A stretch of DNA of 23,857 bases from Thaumarchaeota archaeon UBA160 (GTDB lineage: Archaea; Thermoproteota; Nitrososphaeria; Conexivisphaerales; UBA164), in NCBI GenBank assembly GCA_002506605.1, contig DAXX01000048.1, positions 1 through 23,857 of the forward strand. Reading direction: 5' to 3'. Shown piece by piece: positions 22,164 to 23,857 of the stretch. Positions within the stretch are counted from its first letter, which is position 1; each line of letters opens with the position of its first letter. Under the pieces are notes generated by a model. The model was not told the DNA's origin and made no database searches. It worked only from the letters and a program-made list of their open reading frames with translations. Made by a program: the position numbers and the translations under genes.

Positions 22164-23420
22164 TTAGCTCTTTTGGGGCTCTATGTATTCTTGTCCATTC
22201 ATGTATTTGATCAGCGGTTTTGGTATTCTGATCCTTCCGTCTGGCAGATAATTATTTTCCATTATGGCTATCAATGCTCTTTCAGTAGCTACCAGAGTTG
22301 AGTTTAAAGTATGCACATAAACGCTTTCATTACCTTTTTTATATCTTATCTTTGCTCTTATTGACTGCCATTCAAGGCAGTTTGAGCAGGAAACGGCCTC
22401 TCTGTACTTATTCTGTCCTGGTAACCATACTTCTAGGTCATATTTTTTTGCTGCTGGCGCGCCAAGTTCTCCTGCACAAACGTTTACCACTCTGTAGGGT
22501 ATTTCCAAACTTTGGAAAAATTCTTCTGCGTTCTTAATTAGTTCCTCATGGTATTTCCATGAATCTTCAGGTTTGCTAAATATGAACTGTTCAACCTTTT
22601 CAAACACGTGCACTCGGAATATTCCCTTGGTATCCCTGCCATGAGCGCCTGCTTCTCTTCTAAAGCAAGGCGAAATTCCAATATATTTTAAAGGTAATTT
22701 TTTTTCATCAAATATCTCATCATAATGATATCCTAATATGGCATGTTCAGCTGTTGTTAACAAATAAAGATCTTCATTTTCGATTTTATAGATTGCCTCT
22801 TCAAAAGCAGAAAGATCAACCGCGCTTTCTACGATTGCCTTACGAAGCATATATGGGGGCTGCAGCAAAGTGTATCCTTTTTTTAAACCAAAATCTAGTC
22901 CGTAGGAGATGAGCGCATAGTTTAATCTAACCAAATCGCGTTTTAGGTAATAAAACCTAGCGCCGCTTGTTTTTGCCGCCCTTTCTATATCGATAAGGTC
23001 TAACTTCAATCCTATTTCTATATGATCGGGTCCAGTCTTGCCAGCTTCTCCCCATGTTCTCACAACTTGATTATAGGATTCATCAGTGCCTTCAGGTACA
23101 GAAGGGTCTACAAAATTGGGCATACTTAATTGAAGTTGGTTTATTTGGGTTTCTATTTGGGAAAGCTCTTTTTCCGTTGCTTTAATTTTCTCGTCCAGTT
23201 TTTGCAGCTTTTCTTTATCTATTTGCACATTTCCTGACTTAGTTTTTTCAGCAATTTCCTCCTCTATCTGGTTTTTTTCATGCCTAAGGTTATTTAATTC
23301 TACGATCAGCTTTCTCCTTTTTTCATCTAAGTCAAGCAAGCGATCTAAAGGAAAATCAGAATGTCTTTTTTTAAGAGATTCTTTGTATTCTTCTAATCTA
23401 TCTTTTATTAATCTTAGCAA
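22164..23420 (-). CDS. serS: Seryl-tRNA synthetase
   Basis: A 418-residue class II synthetase that charges tRNA-Ser, and tRNA-Sec where present. The N-terminal coiled-coil arm spans about residues 27-100 (two long Glu/Lys helices that grip the tRNA long arm), followed by the catalytic core: TTAEH (222-226, serine-binding), motif 2 PCFRREAGAHG (251-261), and motif 3 with TERALIAIMEN (379-389). It is the standard bacterial/most-archaeal form, not the rare methanogen type with a zinc-binding insertion. The start is TTG with a strong GAGGTG site seven bases upstream, overlapping the end of pcc1 by 7 bases, so the two are co-translated. Confidence 0.95.
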   Translation of the reverse strand: MLRLIKDRLEEYKESLKKRHSDFPLDRLLDLDEKRRKLIVELNNLRHEKNQIEEEIAEKTKSGNVQIDKEKLQKLDEKIKATEKELSQIETQINQLQLSMPNFVDPSVPEGTDESYNQVVRTWGEAGKTGPDHIEIGLKLDLIDIERAAKTSGARFYYLKRDLVRLNYALISYGLDFGLKKGYTLLQPPYMLRKAIVESAVDLSAFEEAIYKIENEDLYLLTTAEHAILGYHYDEIFDEKKLPLKYIGISPCFRREAGAHGRDTKGIFRVHVFEKVEQFIFSKPEDSWKYHEELIKNAEEFFQSLEIPYRVVNVCAGELGAPAAKKYDLEVWLPGQNKYREAVSCSNCLEWQSIRAKIRYKKGNESVYVHTLNSTLVATERALIAIMENNYLPDGRIRIPKPLIKYMNGQEYIEPQKS

Positions 23421-23653
23421 TCGCTTACACCTCTTTTTACAGTTTTTGTAAGTTCTAAAACCTCATCTAGTGCATTTAGCATTGGCAGAATGCTTTCTTT
23501 ATCGCTTTCGCTCACAATTTTTAGAATACCATTTTCATATTTTATTTCCATCTTAACACCTTTCGGGAAGTTTATATTATCAGGTTCTAGCGCTTTTTTA
23601 AGGCTAAGTAAGAATTGTTCTGAATCGGCTAGATCTATCTCCACTTTTACCAT
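23414..23653 (-). CDS. pcc1: KEOPS complex subunit Pcc1
   Basis: An 80-residue protein (from the ATG at 23653) resembling Pcc1, the dimerising subunit of KEOPS, which helps Kae1 make t6A37 in tRNAs that read ANN codons. Pcc1 proteins are about 80 residues of beta-beta-alpha fold with a start like VKVEIDLADSEQ, a central KALEPDN (about 20-26) and an IKYENGILKIVSES strand, then a long C-terminal helix; all are visible. A longer reading from TTG at 23665 adds four residues (Leu-Ile-Glu to the ATG); the ATG matches the family better. It overlaps serS by 7 bases. TATA ATTATAAA is about 38 nt upstream of the ATG. Confidence 0.75.
   Translation of the reverse strand: MVKVEIDLADSEQFLLSLKKALEPDNINFPKGVKMEIKYENGILKIVSESDKESILPMLNALDEVLELTKTVKRGVSDC
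23428..23433 (-). promoter_or_regulatory. Ribosome binding site deciding the TTG start of serS
   Basis: Minus-strand GAGGTG (complement of 23428-23433) lies within pcc1, seven bases before the TTG at 23420. It is the strongest site in the window and settles the unusual serS start. Confidence 0.65.
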
Positions 23654-23683
23654 CTCTATCAACAAATAAGATTAATGGAACGA

Positions 23684-23691
23684 ATTATAAA
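23684..23691 (-). promoter_or_regulatory. TATA box of the pcc1-serS operon
   Basis: Minus-strand TTTATAAT (complement of 23684-23691), preceded by purine-rich AAGTAAAAG, predicts transcription from about 23662, giving a leader of about 10 nt to the ATG at 23653. Confidence 0.4.
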
Positions 23692-23832
23692 CTTTTACTT
23701 TTAAAAGCGAAATAATAGGTAGCGCTTGCAATTAGCGCAAAGTTTTTTGTCAACAACGCTTGTTAAAAATATTGTGTTTCTAGTTTAGTTGTCGTTAACT
23801 TTAGACTAATGTTTATCTTTTAGATCCTATTT

Positions 23833-23857
23833 ATGGCAAATGATGAGCACACAAACC
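23833..23857 (+). CDS. Possible start of a gene cut by the window edge
   Basis: ATG at 23833 opens a frame MANDEHTN that runs off the window. A TATA-like GTTTATC at 23811-23817 lies about 20 nt upstream, roughly the leaderless spacing. Nothing can be said about function from eight codons. Confidence 0.25.

Noticed and set aside
23722..23764. Two hairpins (GCGCT/AGCGC and AACAA/TTGTT), first followed by a T run
   Set aside because: They look like a terminator for a plus-strand gene, but no plus-strand gene ends here and they lie upstream of pcc1. Short stems are expected by chance.
1..23857. CRISPR arrays, IS elements or attachment sites
   Set aside because: No regularly spaced repeats, transposase or integrase genes, or tRNA genes with flanking direct repeats were seen.

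Overview
The window reads as AT-rich chromosomal DNA of an archaeon. The evidence is a Pus10-type tRNA enzyme fold, ribosomal protein eS25, a NurA-HerA pair, a KEOPS Pcc1 subunit, a GTPBP1-like GTPase, an archaeal-type secretion ATPase, TATA boxes about 25 nt ahead of start codons (many apparently leaderless genes), and GGTGA-type ribosome binding sites inside operons. eS25 together with a single-OB-fold SSB points to the TACK/Thermoproteota side rather than Euryarchaeota; I cannot name a genus. Genes are dense, on both strands, with frequent TTG starts. I see no IS element, CRISPR array, tRNA or rRNA.

Layout. 1-491: no convincing gene. 492-3508: OB-fold ssDNA-binding protein, a zinc-type MDR oxidoreductase (minus), and an aminotransferase overlapping a THUMP (TAN1-like) RNA-binding protein. 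3678-5744: a small four-cysteine protein followed by a type IV pilus/archaellum-type ATPase with no membrane platform gene. 5736-7820 (minus): gamma-carbonic-anhydrase-like hexapeptide protein and GTPBP1-like GTPase. 7887-8663: unknown protein. 8649-11786 (minus): LysA-type PLP decarboxylase, eS25, CPA-type cation/proton antiporter. 11827-13752: a Pus10-like protein facing a SPOUT methyltransferase. 13834-16903: ProA facing GlmS. 16904-17296: gene-free spacer with a GC-rich, foldable island behind orphan TATA boxes, a candidate non-coding RNA. 17297-18282 (minus): a stand-alone AAA-associated-domain protein and a winged-helix protein. 18295-20804: nurA-herA. 20797-21852 (minus): M24 Xaa-Pro peptidase. 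21853-22163: second spacer. 22164-23653 (minus): pcc1-serS. The last 25 bases may begin another gene.

Themes. Several genes serve RNA modification and translation (THUMP protein, Pus10-like protein, SPOUT methyltransferase, Pcc1, SerRS, eS25, GTPBP1-like GTPase). Three proteins keep a recognisable fold but have lost the residues that define the known activity: the Pus10-like protein lacks the pseudouridine synthase catalytic motif, the gamma-carbonic-anhydrase-like protein lacks all three zinc histidines, and the antiporter lacks the usual ion-site aspartate. All six tail-to-tail gene pairs overlap or sit one base apart, so neighbouring mRNAs must end on antisense sequence. I do not see a clear new defence or mobile system; the most promising leads are the degenerate Pus10 and the candidate RNA between glmS and the AAA-associated gene.
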